DNA of 64,000 nt from JABCPO02 sp963542845. Its GTDB lineage: Bacteria; Bacillota; Clostridia; TANB77; CAG-508. A program made the position numbers and the translations under genes. Where the stretch lies: the NCBI GenBank assembly GCA_963542845.1, contig CAUTZA010000006.1:1-64000 (forward strand), written 5' to 3'. Below the pieces are notes generated by a model. It ran no database searches and was not told the DNA's origin. It worked only from the letters and a program-made list of their open reading frames with translations. This document shows, one piece after another, positions 1 to 9,766 of the stretch (position 1 is its first letter; each line of letters begins with the position of its first letter).

Positions 1-2
1 AA

Positions 3-491
3 GAAAATGAAAAAGAGAAAGAACAAAAAGAAATAGGAACAGGAATACTTGTACATATTGATGGATTTATAAAAACTCCAGGGGTATATGAGATAAAAGA
101 AAATGATAGAGTTAATACTATCATTGAAAAGGCGGGAGGTTTAAAAGAAGGAGCAAGCATAAAAAGTATAAACTTAGCAGCAAGATTAGCAGATGGAGAT
201 AAGATATATATACCAAGTTTAGAAGAAGAAAAAAATATAGAAAAAGCAGGAGGAAATAGTAATAGCCCTGGAACAGGTACAGTTAAAATAACAAAAAAAA
301 GTAAGGTGAATATTAATAGTGCCAATATATCTGAATTAAAGCAAATAACAGGGATTGGGGAATCAACAGCAAATAAGATAATAGACTACAGAGAAAATGT
401 AGGAAAATTTAAAAAGATAGAAGATATTAAGGAAGTTAAAGGAATAGGTGATTCTAAATTTGAAAGCATTAAAGATAAAATAACAATTTAA
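3..491 (+). CDS. comEA: ComEA-like competence protein (5' partial)
   Basis: This is the C-terminal part of a ComEA-type DNA-binding protein; its start lies before the window. The visible 162 residues hold a SLBB-like domain (GFIKTPGVYEIKENDRV, then LADGDKIYIP), a short Asn/Ser/Gly linker, and two C-terminal helix-hairpin-helix motifs (VNINSANISELKQITGIGES and IKEVKGIGDSKFESI). In the family, SLBB plus HhH proteins sit on the outer membrane face and bind double-stranded DNA during uptake. There is no internal frameshift: the only CGG, near 133, is out of frame in gcg-gga. Type IV pilus genes follow downstream, which suits a competence or pilus role, but a 6S RNA gene on the other strand separates them. 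Confidence 0.85.
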   Translation, partial: ENEKEKEQKEIGTGILVHIDGFIKTPGVYEIKENDRVNTIIEKAGGLKEGASIKSINLAARLADGDKIYIPSLEEEKNIEKAGGNSNSPGTGTVKITKKSKVNINSANISELKQITGIGESTANKIIDYRENVGKFKKIEDIKEVKGIGDSKFESIKDKITI

Positions 492-496
492 GGCAT

Positions 497-678
497 AAAA
501 AAAGACCCACAATGGCCGTTTTTATAGTGCTTTTTAAGAAGCCTGTCTTAAACAGGTGGGCGAAGCCTCAGTGTTTATGGGATAAAATCATAAGAAGTTA
601 TACACGCCACACCGAAAGTAATTCTCCCTTTCAATACATGTAGGTTCTAAAAATAACACAATTCGTACCTTGTAGGTA
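497..678 (-). ncRNA. ssrS: 6S RNA
   Basis: A minus-strand transcript of about 182 nt fits 6S RNA, the RNA that mimics an open promoter and binds sigma-A RNA polymerase. Its first bases (ACCTACAAGG, about 668-677) pair with its last bases (CCATTGTGGGT, 504-514) as a closing stem. A second stem forms from GGTGTGGCG with CGCCCACC. A small hairpin CCTGT-TTAAG-ACAGG lies on the 3' side of the central bubble, as in known 6S RNAs. A U-tract (497-503) ends it and a TATAAT box lies just upstream (685-690). The call rests on fold, length and flanking signals, not on primary sequence match. Another structured RNA is possible. Confidence 0.65.
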
Positions 679-684
679 ATTATT

Positions 685-690
685 ATTATA
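685..690 (-). promoter_or_regulatory. -10 box for 6S RNA
   Basis: A perfect TATAAT is read on the minus strand, placing the transcript start near 678, exactly where the closing stem of the 6S candidate begins. No convincing -35 box is visible 17 nt upstream. Confidence 0.55.
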
Positions 691-906
691 CAATGTTTAG
701 AATAATAATGCTAGTAAAAAGAATAAAAAAGGAGAAAAAAAGAATAAAAAAATAGAAAACAACAAACAAAGTTAAAAGACAATATAACAAGTATATAAAT
801 AAATGTTACAAATATTTACATCATAATATATCATATGCTATTGATATATGTATGAGCATTAACAGTAATAATAATAATTAATGTTAAAATATTAAAGGGG
901 ATACAT

Positions 907-3362
907 ATGATGAAAAAAAGAAAAGGTATAACATTGACAGCACTAGTTGTAACAATAATATTGATGCTGTTGATAGCTGCAATAGCAATTACACTATCAA
1001 CAGGAGAAAATGGATTGTTTGATAGAGCAAAATCATCTAGCTATAAGCAAGCAGTTGCAGAATTATATGATAGAGCATATACAGAAGTATCATATTTAGT
1101 AATACCAGATAAGGTAGATGGTAGAGACGATTTTAAATTTGAAAAACTATATGATAGTAACGGATTTAAAACATTCTATGAAATTAAAGATGGAAAGATA
1201 TGGGATAAAACAAGGAAAATAGAACTTGCTAAAAAAGAAGAATTTGAGAATATTATAAGAGATAAGTTTAAACAAGAAGGAAAAGAAAGTTCTAAACCGG
1301 TAATAAACCCTATAACAAACGAAGATACAAGAATATCTGGTTCTGGGGAAAGAGGAGCTACAATATATGTAAATATTGGAGGAACACAATATACAGCAAA
1401 AGTAGACGAAAATGGTAGATGGAGTGTAGATATACCAGTACAACAAGCAGATACTAAAATAACTGTAATACAAAAAGAAAATGACAAGATTGTAAGTGTA
1501 GAAACAGTAGTAGGGGTTGTAAAAGCAAAACTAGAACAAATAACAATAAATGAAGTTTTAAATACGCATAGAAGCATAACAGGAACAGCAAGACCAGGTG
1601 CAGGAGTAACTATAGTAGTAGGAAGCACAGAATATACAGGAACAGCAGATTCAAGCGGTAACTATAATATAACAATAGGAGAACCACATGAAGGAACAGT
1701 TATTTCTGGAAAACAAAATATGAATCAAAGACTTGCAAGTGATGTAATTACAACAATAGTAGGAATGGCAAAATCTGAAAAACCAACTGCAAATGAAGTG
1801 AAGAGCAATCACACAGAAGTAACAGGAAGAGGTATACCAAACAGTAGAATAACAGTAATATTACCAAATGGTACAGAACAGGTAGGTTATGTATCTGCTG
1901 AAGGTGATTACAGAATAATGATACCTAAACAAGAAGCAAACAGTAGAATAACAATAGTACAAAAGATGGCAAGAAGACTTGACTCAGAACCATTATACAT
2001 AGATGTAGTAAGAGCGGTACCAGCACCAAATCCAACAGTTAATGAAATGGATACAGATGATACAAAATTAAAAGGTAAGGGTGTACCAAATTCAGTAGTA
2101 TATGTTAAAATACCAGGAAGAGAAGAAAGATATGTAAATGTAAATGCAAATGGAGATTGGGAATTAGATACAGGACTATTAAATGGAGAACAAGAAATAA
2201 TCGTTTATCAAGAATTACAAGGAAGACCAAACAGTGAAGAGATAAAAATAAAGGTAAAACAATTACCAGCATTTGGAGTACCAAGAATAGACTATGTTGA
2301 TTCATCTCATGATAGAGTATGGGGGTGGGCAGAGCCAAATGCAACAGTAGATGTACACGTACATGGAGTAAAACATCAAGAAGTAAAAGCAGATCCAAGT
2401 GGAAGATGGAACTTAGAAATAGGATTCGAAAGAGGAAATGCAAGAATAGAAGTAAAACAAATGGTTACAGGAAGACCATGGAGTGAAATGGCAGTATCAA
2501 ATGTAGTACAATTGCCAGCGCTAGGAAATCCAAGTATTGACCAAATGAATACAGCACAAGACCATATCTATGGATGGGCAACACCAGGAGCAACAGTAAA
2601 AGTACATGTTCACGGAGTATTCATACGTGATATACAAGCAGACCGGAAATGGTAGATGGGTTACACATCTAGGATTTGAAAGAGGAAATGCTATTGTAGA
2701 AGCACAACAAATAGTTAGAGGAAGACCATGGAGTGGATGGTCAAGAATGGTAGTACAACAATTACCACAAATGTCACAACCAACAATTAATTTTATTGCA
2801 ACACCACATGAATGGGTAAATGGAAGAGGAGAACCGGGTGCAACAGTAAAAGTGCACGTACACCGGAGTAGTAATTAGAGATGTTACAGTGGATGGAGCA
2901 GGAAACTGGGCTACACATATTGGTATGCAACCTGCAGGAAGAAGAATAGAAGCACAACAATATAGAGTAGGAAGACCATGGTCAGGTTGGGTAGGTACAA
3001 ATGTAGTACCTGTACAAATCGGAGTACCATCAGTTAATAATGTTCCGGTAGGGACTATACGCTATAGAAGAAGTGGAAGTGGAAGATATACAGCAGATGA
3101 CACGAGAGAAGAATTTAGATTAACAAATATATCAGGAAGAGGAGAACCAGGAGCACAGGTACTAGTACACATGCCAGGAAGACATATGCAATGGGTAGGT
3201 GTAGATGGAGCAGGAAACTGGAGCCTTGGGGTTAATATAACATATAGAGAGGGAACAACTTGTGAAATACAAGTATACCAAGCGAAAGCAGGATATAATA
3301 ATAGTGCAACAGCAGTATATCATGTAAATGGAGTAAATCCACAGCTTGTGAGAATACAATAG
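907..3362 (+). CDS. Prepilin-like surface protein with Ig-like repeats (two +1 shifts)
   Basis: The N-terminus MMKKRKGITLTALVVTIILM is a class III (type IV prepilin) signal: basic leader, KG cleavage site, then a hydrophobic helix. The usual Glu5 is replaced. The remaining ~700 residues are a tandem series of about 80-residue beta domains, each with a V-x-G-x-G-x-P-G/N-(A/S)-x-(I/V)-x-V core, a (D/A)GxW strand and ending IxVxQ, resembling bacterial Ig-like modules. It is probably an adhesive pilin-like protein. The reading frame changes at CGG 2644 (gac-c-gga, ADGNGRW) and CGG 2864 (cac-c-gga, HGVVIRD). Both fall at the same glycine types in the repeats, so the intended frame is clear from neighbouring copies. 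Restored length is 817 aa. The ATG has SD AAAGGGG. Confidence 0.8.
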
Positions 3363-3381
3363 AAGATGATAATATATGGAA

Positions 3382-3406
3382 GAAAGTTCACATGAACTTT
3401 CTTTTT
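3382..3406 (+). terminator. Rho-independent terminator
   Basis: GAAAGTTC-ACAT-GAACTTTC followed by TTTTT, 20 bases after the stop of the Ig-repeat protein. A further palindrome GTAATAA-TTATTG-TTATTAC lies near 3556-3576, ahead of the next operon. Confidence 0.85.
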
Positions 3407-3616
3407 ATATATATTAAATTTATGTAACAAATGTGAATGGTTTGTTAGAAAAAATGTTTTGAATTTACGTTAAAAATAGGTTGAAAATTCTTAGAAAAAT
3501 AGGCGATTATACTACGGAAATAAGGAATGTAACAAAAAAGAAATATAAAATTGGGTAATAATTATTGTTATTACTTAGGGAAACAATTATACTTGAGTGT
3601 ATAGAAAGGGGAAGTT

Positions 3617-4876
3617 ATGCCAATTTTTTTGAAAAAGACAAAATTATTTAATGTAAGAATGATGATAAAAGAAGAAAAAATATTATCAAATATATATAAG
3701 GTGAAAAAACTAATAAATCCAAATAGTAAGAAACAAATAATAAAATTAGAAGAAGATTCATATTTTAAAGACTTAATGGAATCTATAACTAATTTCTTAA
3801 CTGAATATCCAAGCAAGACTGCCTTCCCTTCAGATGTGTACAAAGCAGCGTATGACTTAGTAGAATATGCTACATTACAATTTGAAAATAATAATAATCA
3901 AATAGCTAAGCTTATGAAAGAAAGAGAAGAAAATATTAAAGCTTCATATATACTAAGAGAAGCTCTTGATACAGTTTCTGAAAAACAAGAAGGGTGGACT
4001 TCAAGATTATCTAGATACGAAGGGAAATTTGATAAGAATATATCAGAAGGATTAAGTTTAATTGCAAATTCTCAAGATTTAGAAGATGAAAATGTTAGAA
4101 GTGCAGCAAAAATGATTGAAACTAAGATATCTAATTTAGAATCAAACCTATTTATAGAAATTGATATTGAAAGAATAGAAGACAGATCAAAGGCTTTAAG
4201 CGCAATAGGTATAGAACTTGCAGACAGCTTAAAGACAATACCTGCACCGATAGAAAGAGTAGCAGCAGGAGTTGCGCCAATTGAAGTTAATAATATTTCA
4301 AATTATGAAATGGATAATGACATATCTATTGACGATTTAAAAAGCTTTGAAGATAACAAACAAGAAATAAAGGATGAAATTGCAAGATTAACAATTTCAG
4401 AAAACCAAAAGAAAATAGAAGAAGAAAAAGAAAAAATAGAGTTAAAAGAAAAATTAAAAGAAATCGACTTATCAGGAATGTATGATGATGAAAGCATAGA
4501 TTTTGAAAATGACGAAATAGATTCTATAGGAAAAGAAGAAAATACAAAAGATGAAATGGATATGGAACTGGCAGAAGTAGTTGAAAATAAAGTTAAACAA
4601 AATGCACAGGTTCTAAATCTTGATAGTATGCTAAAAGAAGAAAATACAAAACTAGATGAAAAAGTAGGAGTAGAAAATGTAGCTACAATTACAGATAATC
4701 ATAATGATAACATAGACATACATGAATACGAAACAGAAGAGGAAAAATTAATAAAAGAAGCAACTATGGAAGCAAAACCATCATTCTTTAAGAGAATATG
4801 GAATGCAATTACATATATGTTTAAGGTAAAAGTAGTGTTAGACCTACCTGCACCTACAGAAAATGAAGAAAGTTAG
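3617..4876 (+). CDS. Hypothetical protein at the head of the pilM cluster
   Basis: A 419-residue protein with no family I recognise. It is rich in Glu, Lys, Asp and Asn, with long charged helical stretches (about residues 80-200 and 240-290) likely to be coiled coil. An acidic low-complexity middle is followed by a hydrophobic, basic tail (FFKRIWNAITYMFKVKVVL) that may associate with the membrane. The ATG has SD AAGGGGAAG. The gene ends 11 bases before pilM and has the same orientation, so it is probably co-transcribed with the pilus assembly genes. There is no in-frame CGG and the frame is intact. Confidence 0.6.
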   Translation: MPIFLKKTKLFNVRMMIKEEKILSNIYKVKKLINPNSKKQIIKLEEDSYFKDLMESITNFLTEYPSKTAFPSDVYKAAYDLVEYATLQFENNNNQIAKLMKEREENIKASYILREALDTVSEKQEGWTSRLSRYEGKFDKNISEGLSLIANSQDLEDENVRSAAKMIETKISNLESNLFIEIDIERIEDRSKALSAIGIELADSLKTIPAPIERVAAGVAPIEVNNISNYEMDNDISIDDLKSFEDNKQEIKDEIARLTISENQKKIEEEKEKIELKEKLKEIDLSGMYDDESIDFENDEIDSIGKEENTKDEMDMELAEVVENKVKQNAQVLNLDSMLKEENTKLDEKVGVENVATITDNHNDNIDIHEYETEEEKLIKEATMEAKPSFFKRIWNAITYMFKVKVVLDLPAPTENEES

Positions 4877-4887
4877 GAGTAATAATA

Positions 4888-5856
4888 ATGGCAAGTGCAT
4901 TAGGAATATTTATAGATAGAAATATTATAAAATATGCAAAGTTAGATGGAACAAAAGACAAGCTTAAGGTAGAGTCTTATGGTATGAAATATGGAGAAAA
5001 CCATAAAGAACTACTAAACCAGATAATTGAAGAAACAAACTCAAGTAGAAATAATGTTGTTATAAATGCGACAGAAATACACTATGAAGAAACAAGTATC
5101 TTCTCAATGCTAAAAAAGAAAGATTATGATAAAGCGGTAGAAGTTGCATATGAAGAAATAATAGAAAAACAAAAAATGAGACCAGAACTTTTAGAATATG
5201 GGTATATATTAAGCAAAAATCCAGCAGATTCTGAAAAACTTCATGTATTATTAGGAATACAAGAAAAAGTTGCAATGGAAACAAGAGCAAATCTTTTTGG
5301 CCCAAATGTGATGCTTTATTCACAAATGCCAATAGGGATAAGCATTTCAAATATATATGGGAGTCCACTTCCAGCCCTTATAGTCAACATTGAAGAAGAA
5401 ACATATATAACAGAAGTATATGATTCAGAACCAGTAAAAGTTACTAGGATAGCAACTGGAACAAGAAATATTATTAATACTATAAACAATGAGGAAAATT
5501 CAATTTCTAAATCATACGAAGTACTAAGAAATATGGTACTTCCAACAGATGATATGGATCAAATATCTTTTGAAGGAAATGAATATGCACCGATAATTGT
5601 TTCAGAAATAATGAAAATAGTATCTGAAATTAAATCAGTTATGAAGAAAAGACCAGGAGTATATAAAAAAATATATATATCAGGAACTGGTGCAACTATA
5701 AGCAACATAGAAACATTTATAGAAAAACTTATAGACGATGTAGAATGTGATATATTAAGACCAGCAGGAATAGAAGGACAAAAGAAAGTTGCGGTAAAAG
5801 AATATGTTGATGTAAACTCAGCAATAGCACTTGCATGTGAAGCACTTCGGATATGA
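4888..5856 (+). CDS. pilM: Type IV pilus assembly protein PilM (may read through into PilN)
   Basis: An actin-like PilM ATPase: N-terminal GIFIDRNIIKYAKL (phosphate-1 type strand), a middle domain, and ISGTGATISNIETFIEKL near the C-terminus, the second nucleotide-binding loop of this fold. PilM sits on the cytoplasmic face and binds the PilN tail. The unshifted ORF ends EALRI-stop at 5856 after 322 aa. The R is an in-frame CGG (5848, ctt-c-gga), and skipping its C gives EALGYERKYMSF and runs straight into the PilN frame. The cell may therefore make PilM, a PilM-PilN fusion of about 530 aa, or both. This is the only shift site that joins two gene-sized products. Confidence 0.8.
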   Translation: MASALGIFIDRNIIKYAKLDGTKDKLKVESYGMKYGENHKELLNQIIEETNSSRNNVVINATEIHYEETSIFSMLKKKDYDKAVEVAYEEIIEKQKMRPELLEYGYILSKNPADSEKLHVLLGIQEKVAMETRANLFGPNVMLYSQMPIGISISNIYGSPLPALIVNIEEETYITEVYDSEPVKVTRIATGTRNIINTINNEENSISKSYEVLRNMVLPTDDMDQISFEGNEYAPIIVSEIMKIVSEIKSVMKKRPGVYKKIYISGTGATISNIETFIEKLIDDVECDILRPAGIEGQKKVAVKEYVDVNSAIALACEALRI

Positions 5857-5869
5857 AAGAAAATATATG

Positions 5870-6472
5870 TCTTTTAGAATGGAAAACAAGAATAATTTTG
5901 GTAACTTAGAAATAGGAGACTTAAAGAGCATACAGGTGGATATGAACTTTGGAGAAAAATTAGACGCAACAGAAACATTTGGGATAAGAATGATATTAGC
6001 AATATTACTAGCAATTATAGTTTTTGCAGGATTTTCAATATATATAACAAATATAAATGAAAAGACAAAACAAAAAGTAGAAACAAGTATATCAGAACAA
6101 GAAAAAGAAATTGCGAAAATTAATGCAGATAAACAAAGTATAAATGAAAGAAAAGAAGAATATAGTAATCTTTTAAGAAGACTATCACAAAAACCAGGAA
6201 AAGGTGAACATGAACAAAATACAGAAAAAGATTCAATTCCAAATCTTCTTACAAGCATAGCAAATCTAATACCTAAAAATTTAACTATAACAAAAATTAT
6301 AGAAAAAAACAGAAGAGTAACAATAACAGCACAAAGTGCAACATATGAACAATTTGGATATTTCTTAGATAAATTAAAAGATAATTCAATAATTACAAAT
6401 GTTGTAACAACTAAAGAAAATAAATCAAATGGTATTTTAGAATTTAAATTAGAAGGAGATTTAACAGTATGA
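5870..6472 (+). CDS. pilN: Type IV pilus assembly protein PilN-like
   Basis: A 200-residue bitopic protein: a short cytoplasmic tail, one transmembrane helix (MILAILLAIIVFAGFSIYI), a coiled coil (EKTKQKVETSISEQEKEIAK) and a periplasm-type alpha/beta domain, the standard PilN/fimbrial assembly layout. It follows pilM and precedes a PilO-like gene, the usual order. The ATG at 5870 has only a weak GAAAG upstream. Because the frame is continuous with pilM after the CGG at 5848, it may be translated wholly or partly as a PilM-PilN fusion. The stop overlaps the next start (ATGA at 6469). The homology call rests on layout and order rather than a catalytic motif. Confidence 0.7.
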   Translation, partial: SFRMENKNNFGNLEIGDLKSIQVDMNFGEKLDATETFGIRMILAILLAIIVFAGFSIYITNINEKTKQKVETSISEQEKEIAKINADKQSINERKEEYSNLLRRLSQKPGKGEHEQNTEKDSIPNLLTSIANLIPKNLTITKIIEKNRRVTITAQSATYEQFGYFLDKLKDNSIITNVVTTKENKSNGILEFKLEGDLTV

Positions 6473-7339
6473 GAAAATATATAATATGGGGATTAGTTTT
6501 AATTACTCTAATTTTTGGTATAACTGTAGTGCTAAGAGGTTCTAAAATAATAGGTTTTGATATATTAAGTTATGGACAAATAGGTGAAAAAGATAAAGAG
6601 TTAGATGCAAAGATAGAAGAATTAAGACAAAAATCTACAACAAAATATAATGGGGCAAAAGCAGACTTAAATAAAGAAATAAAAGAATATGAACAAGTAA
6701 AAGAAGAATATTTAAATAAAATAGAAGCAGCAAAAACAGCTGGAGCAGAAGGTGGAGTACAAATAGAAAGCTATGATATAGAATTTTTATGGACAGTTCT
6801 TCGGAAATTATGCAACAGATAAAGGTGTAAAATTAAGGATGGATATAACAAATGGAACTTCAAGAGAAGAACTTGCTAATAATTCAGATTTTAAATTATG
6901 GGATTTAAATTTTAAGATAACTGGAGAATATTCAAATATAGTAGAATTCCTATACAAGATAGAAGGAGATGAGAGGTTAGTTGCAAGAATATCGAGTTTC
7001 AGCTTACTTCCAGAAGGAAGCACAACAACAGAAGATGCAAGGACTACAACACCAAATACAAGACAAACTGCAAGTACTTCAACTACTACATCATCAGCAT
7101 CTAACCTAGTTGCAACATTTACGGTAAAAGGTGTTCCAATTAATACAAAAGGATTTGATCCAAATATAGTTGATCCATTATCTACTGAAAAAACACAACC
7201 ACAATTAACAGAAGAAGAAAAAATAAAAAATGAAGCACAAAGAATAAACAATAATGGAACAACATCAGAACTTAAAAATGCTACACAAACAGTAGTAGCA
7301 CCTAATAGTAATAGTTCAACACCAAAACAAGGACAATAG
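6469..7339 (+). CDS. PilO-like pilus assembly protein (one +1 shift)
   Basis: The protein starts MRKYIIWGLVLITLIFGITVV, a signal-anchor helix, followed by a coiled coil (about residues 40-85) and an alpha/beta domain (WDLNFKITGEYSNIVEFLYKIE), as in PilO partners of PilN. The C-terminal ~90 residues are a Thr/Ser/Asn-rich low-complexity tail. The frame breaks at CGG 6802: unshifted it stops at 6822, while skipping C gives WTVLGNYATDKGVKLRMDI and continues to 7339 (289 aa). The restored part contains the core of the PilO domain, so the truncated form would be useless. It is coupled to pilN by a 4-base overlap. Confidence 0.75.
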
Positions 7340-7353
7340 GAAAGGAAAGAAAA

Positions 7354-7782
7354 ATGAAGGCGATTAAAGAAATATTTATAGCGGTTGTAGTATTATGTAT
7401 AATAATAATTACAACAGGTCTTGTGCTATATAATTTTGTTGCAACACAAAAAAATATACCAAGTATAGAAAAATATTCTAAAGATGCAAAAGTTGTATCA
7501 TTAACTACAGACAAGGTAGAAGATGGAACAGTAAATGCAACAGTTAATAGAAAAACATATGAATTGGATACTGCTCCACTAGATAAGACAAGGAGATTTG
7601 CAAGCGGTAAATCAAATCCATTTGCAAATATATCAACAACTGTTTCTACAGAAGGAAGAACTACAAACACAAATTCAGGAGTAAGGGATTCAGAAGAAAA
7701 CTCAAATAGTAGAGAAGGAAAAGAAAACAAAGAACCAACAACAGGGGTAAACCTATTTAGAAATAAATCAAATGGAAAATAA
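7354..7782 (+). CDS. Small membrane-anchored protein of the pilus cluster (PilP-position)
   Basis: A 142-residue protein: one N-terminal transmembrane helix (IFIAVVVLCIIIITTGLVLY), a short extracytoplasmic region with FASGKSNPFAN, then a polar Ser/Asn/Glu tail. The NPF(A) element and its place after PilO recall the PilP/PulC group, which often carries RDPF or NPF before its domain, but no folded PilP domain is visible. The frame is intact with no in-frame CGG; agc-ggt at 7605 is out of phase. SD AGGAAAGGAAAG lies before the ATG. The function is inferred only from context. Confidence 0.6.
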   Translation: MKAIKEIFIAVVVLCIIIITTGLVLYNFVATQKNIPSIEKYSKDAKVVSLTTDKVEDGTVNATVNRKTYELDTAPLDKTRRFASGKSNPFANISTTVSTEGRTTNTNSGVRDSEENSNSREGKENKEPTTGVNLFRNKSNGK

Positions 7783-7848
7783 TGGTTAAATATTATATAA
7801 TGTACATTACATAGAAGTATGATATTTTAAAGTTAAAGGAGTAAAAAA

Positions 7849-8734
7849 ATGGAAGAAGATTTTAACATGGGAATGAATAGTATGAACAATGATAATAACA
7901 ATATGGGAGTGTTTGGAACAAATAATGTATCATTTACTGAAAAACCAAAGGGAAATGTTGCAATGATGTTAGGAATAATAAACTTAGTGCTAGTAGTAAT
8001 TTTATGTTTTGGACTTATTTATGTTGTAGCTACAACAAATACATCTGGACTTCAAAAAACAGTCAAAGAACAAAAAGACAAGATAGAAACTTTAGAAGCA
8101 AAAGTTGCATCTATAGAAAGTACAGCATCTAATAAGAATGGTCAATCAGAAGAAAATACTTCAAATAATTCAGGAAGTACAACTACAGACAAGAATAAGA
8201 TGCCATTTACAGAAGGAAGTAAAGCATTATTAGAAGTTGCAGCAGACTATAAAAAGAATAATTCAACATTTATAGACGCAAATGGGCAATTTAGTGTAGA
8301 CATATTTACAAGAGTTTTTAAAGGAAAAACATCATTAAAAGATACAGAAAATTTAGGAACTTGGAATGTAACAGTAACACCAAAAAGTGAAATATCTGTA
8401 GAATTACAACCATCTGCAACAAATACTAATCCAAAGAAAATACAATATATTGTAACTGTAAGTAAAACAGAACTTCGGAATATATGCAGTATCAAAAGAT
8501 GCAACAGGTAAAGAAGAAAGGATAAAAGTAGAAGAAGACAATTCACCTGCAACTGTAACAACACCAGGAAAAGATTCAGCATCTAATGGAGGAAGTACAG
8601 CAAGTTCTTCATCTAGTACTGGAACAACTTCAGGAAATTCATCAAGTAGTACAACTAATGAAGGAAATGCAAATGCAGGAAGCACTACTGCAACACCAGG
8701 AACTACAGGAAATACAACAACTAACTTAAGATAA
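7849..8734 (+). CDS. Membrane protein of the pilus cluster (one +1 shift)
   Basis: After an Asn/Met-rich cytoplasmic leader comes one transmembrane helix (MLGIINLVLVVILCFGLIYVV), a short coiled coil (LQKTVKEQKDKIETLEAKVASIE), a Ser/Thr linker, a small beta-rich domain (about 130-220) and a long Ser/Thr/Gly tail. I do not recognise the family. Unshifted, the ORF stops at 8511. CGG 8476 (gaa-ctt-c-gga) skipped gives SKTELGIYAVSKDATGKEER and extends to 8734 (294 aa). It is the last gene before a terminator, so probably the end of the pilus operon. SD AAAGGAG. Confidence 0.65.
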
Positions 8735-8740
8735 ATTAAC

Positions 8741-8781
8741 AAAAGTCCTATACAAAGTATAATACTAAGTAGGGGGCTTTT
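8741..8781 (+). terminator. Probable terminator after the pilus cluster
   Basis: AAAAGTCC ... GGGGGCTTTT can pair around an inner hairpin, with a T-run at the 3' edge. The stem has a bulge, so the call is moderate. Confidence 0.45.
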
Positions 8782-8812
8782 AAAATATATCAAAAGCAGT
8801 GAATAACAAAAG

Positions 8813-8841
8813 TTTACATAAAAATAAAAGGATGGTATAAT
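8813..8841 (+). promoter_or_regulatory. Sigma-A type promoter for the laccase-domain gene
   Basis: TTTACA (8813-8818), 17-base spacer, TATAAT (8836-8841), about 105 bases before the start codon. Confidence 0.6.
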
Positions 8842-8945
8842 ATTACTATAGTATTGTATGTTATCCTATTATAGATTATAATAGTGGGAAGCATATTATA
8901 ATAATTTATTATTCTTTAGAAAATTTTTTGAGGAGGAAAAGATAA

Positions 8946-9731
8946 ATGAAAAATATAGTGGAAGAAAAAGAATACTTGTTAACAAATTTAAGTGGAGAAA
9001 AGGCAATCTTTACGAAACGGTCAACATTTAATTTCTCTAGATTTTTAGAAATGAATGAGGAAACAATTAATTCATTTCTAAAGCTTGAAAAATTGTTTCA
9101 AAAAGAGAAAGAAGATATAAATTATTTGTATGTTCCAAATGCGGAACATACAGACCAAATAATTAACCTTGATACTTGCCAATATTTTAAGATGGTACAG
9201 TATAATAATTTAATTTTAAAAATGCCAAAGCCATTGTGTGACGGTATTTTAACACAAGATAATACAAAATCATTAATTGTGTTTCCTGGAGACTGTATAG
9301 TAGTCGCAGGTATAGACGAAAAAACGGGTACAAGATTTATTCTACACGCTGGATGGCGTGGAGTAGCAAATAATATAGTTAAAAATATGGCTACAGAATT
9401 GAAGAAACTTGGAGTGAAATTGAAAAATATGGAAATTATTATATTTCCATCAATATCAAAAAAATATTTCACTTTGGATAAAGAAAATGCAAAATATCTC
9501 TTAAAATATGAAGAGTTTATTAGTAGCAATGATGATGAGAACTATAATATTGACTTAGTTGGGATTTTAAAATCCCAACTAACTGATGAAGGATTTTGTA
9601 AGAATAATATTCTAGAAATGTCATATTGCACATATAGTGCAAGTGATAAAAATGGATATATGTTCAATTCCTACAGAAGGGATAAAAGTATTCATCGGAA
9701 TGCTGCTATCCTAACAGGAGCTAAAGCTTAA
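8946..9731 (+). CDS. Polyphenol oxidase / laccase-domain protein (YfiH/YlmD family), CGG read as Arg
   Basis: A 261-residue member of the YfiH/YlmD (COG1496) family. Visible hallmarks are FPGDCIVVAG, HAGWRG (metal-ligand His) and the C-terminal YRRDKSIHRNAA. Members are purine-nucleoside-processing or metal-binding enzymes. A second copy lies at 30643. This gene is the main exception in the window: it has two in-frame CGG codons (9018, aaa-cgg-tca; 9696, cat-cgg-aat) where the frame does not change. Skipping C at either gives early stops, and the 9696 Arg aligns with the conserved Arg of the family's GRMA-like ending. Codon use is more mixed (ACG, TTG, GAG, GTC, CGT) than in neighbours, so recent acquisition is possible. 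Own promoter and terminator. SD GAGGAGG. Confidence 0.85.
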   Translation: MKNIVEEKEYLLTNLSGEKAIFTKRSTFNFSRFLEMNEETINSFLKLEKLFQKEKEDINYLYVPNAEHTDQIINLDTCQYFKMVQYNNLILKMPKPLCDGILTQDNTKSLIVFPGDCIVVAGIDEKTGTRFILHAGWRGVANNIVKNMATELKKLGVKLKNMEIIIFPSISKKYFTLDKENAKYLLKYEEFISSNDDENYNIDLVGILKSQLTDEGFCKNNILEMSYCTYSASDKNGYMFNSYRRDKSIHRNAAILTGAKA

Positions 9732-9766
9732 TCAACCTATAATTTTTTCTGATATTTTTTTGTTTG

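Noticed and set aside
3515..3517. CGG at 3515 and near 43610 as further shift sites
   Set aside because: Both lie in intergenic DNA with no gene to shift.
3419..3616. c-di-GMP riboswitch ahead of the pilus cluster
   Set aside because: I looked for the conserved GEMM-type elements and did not see them; only a small palindrome is present.
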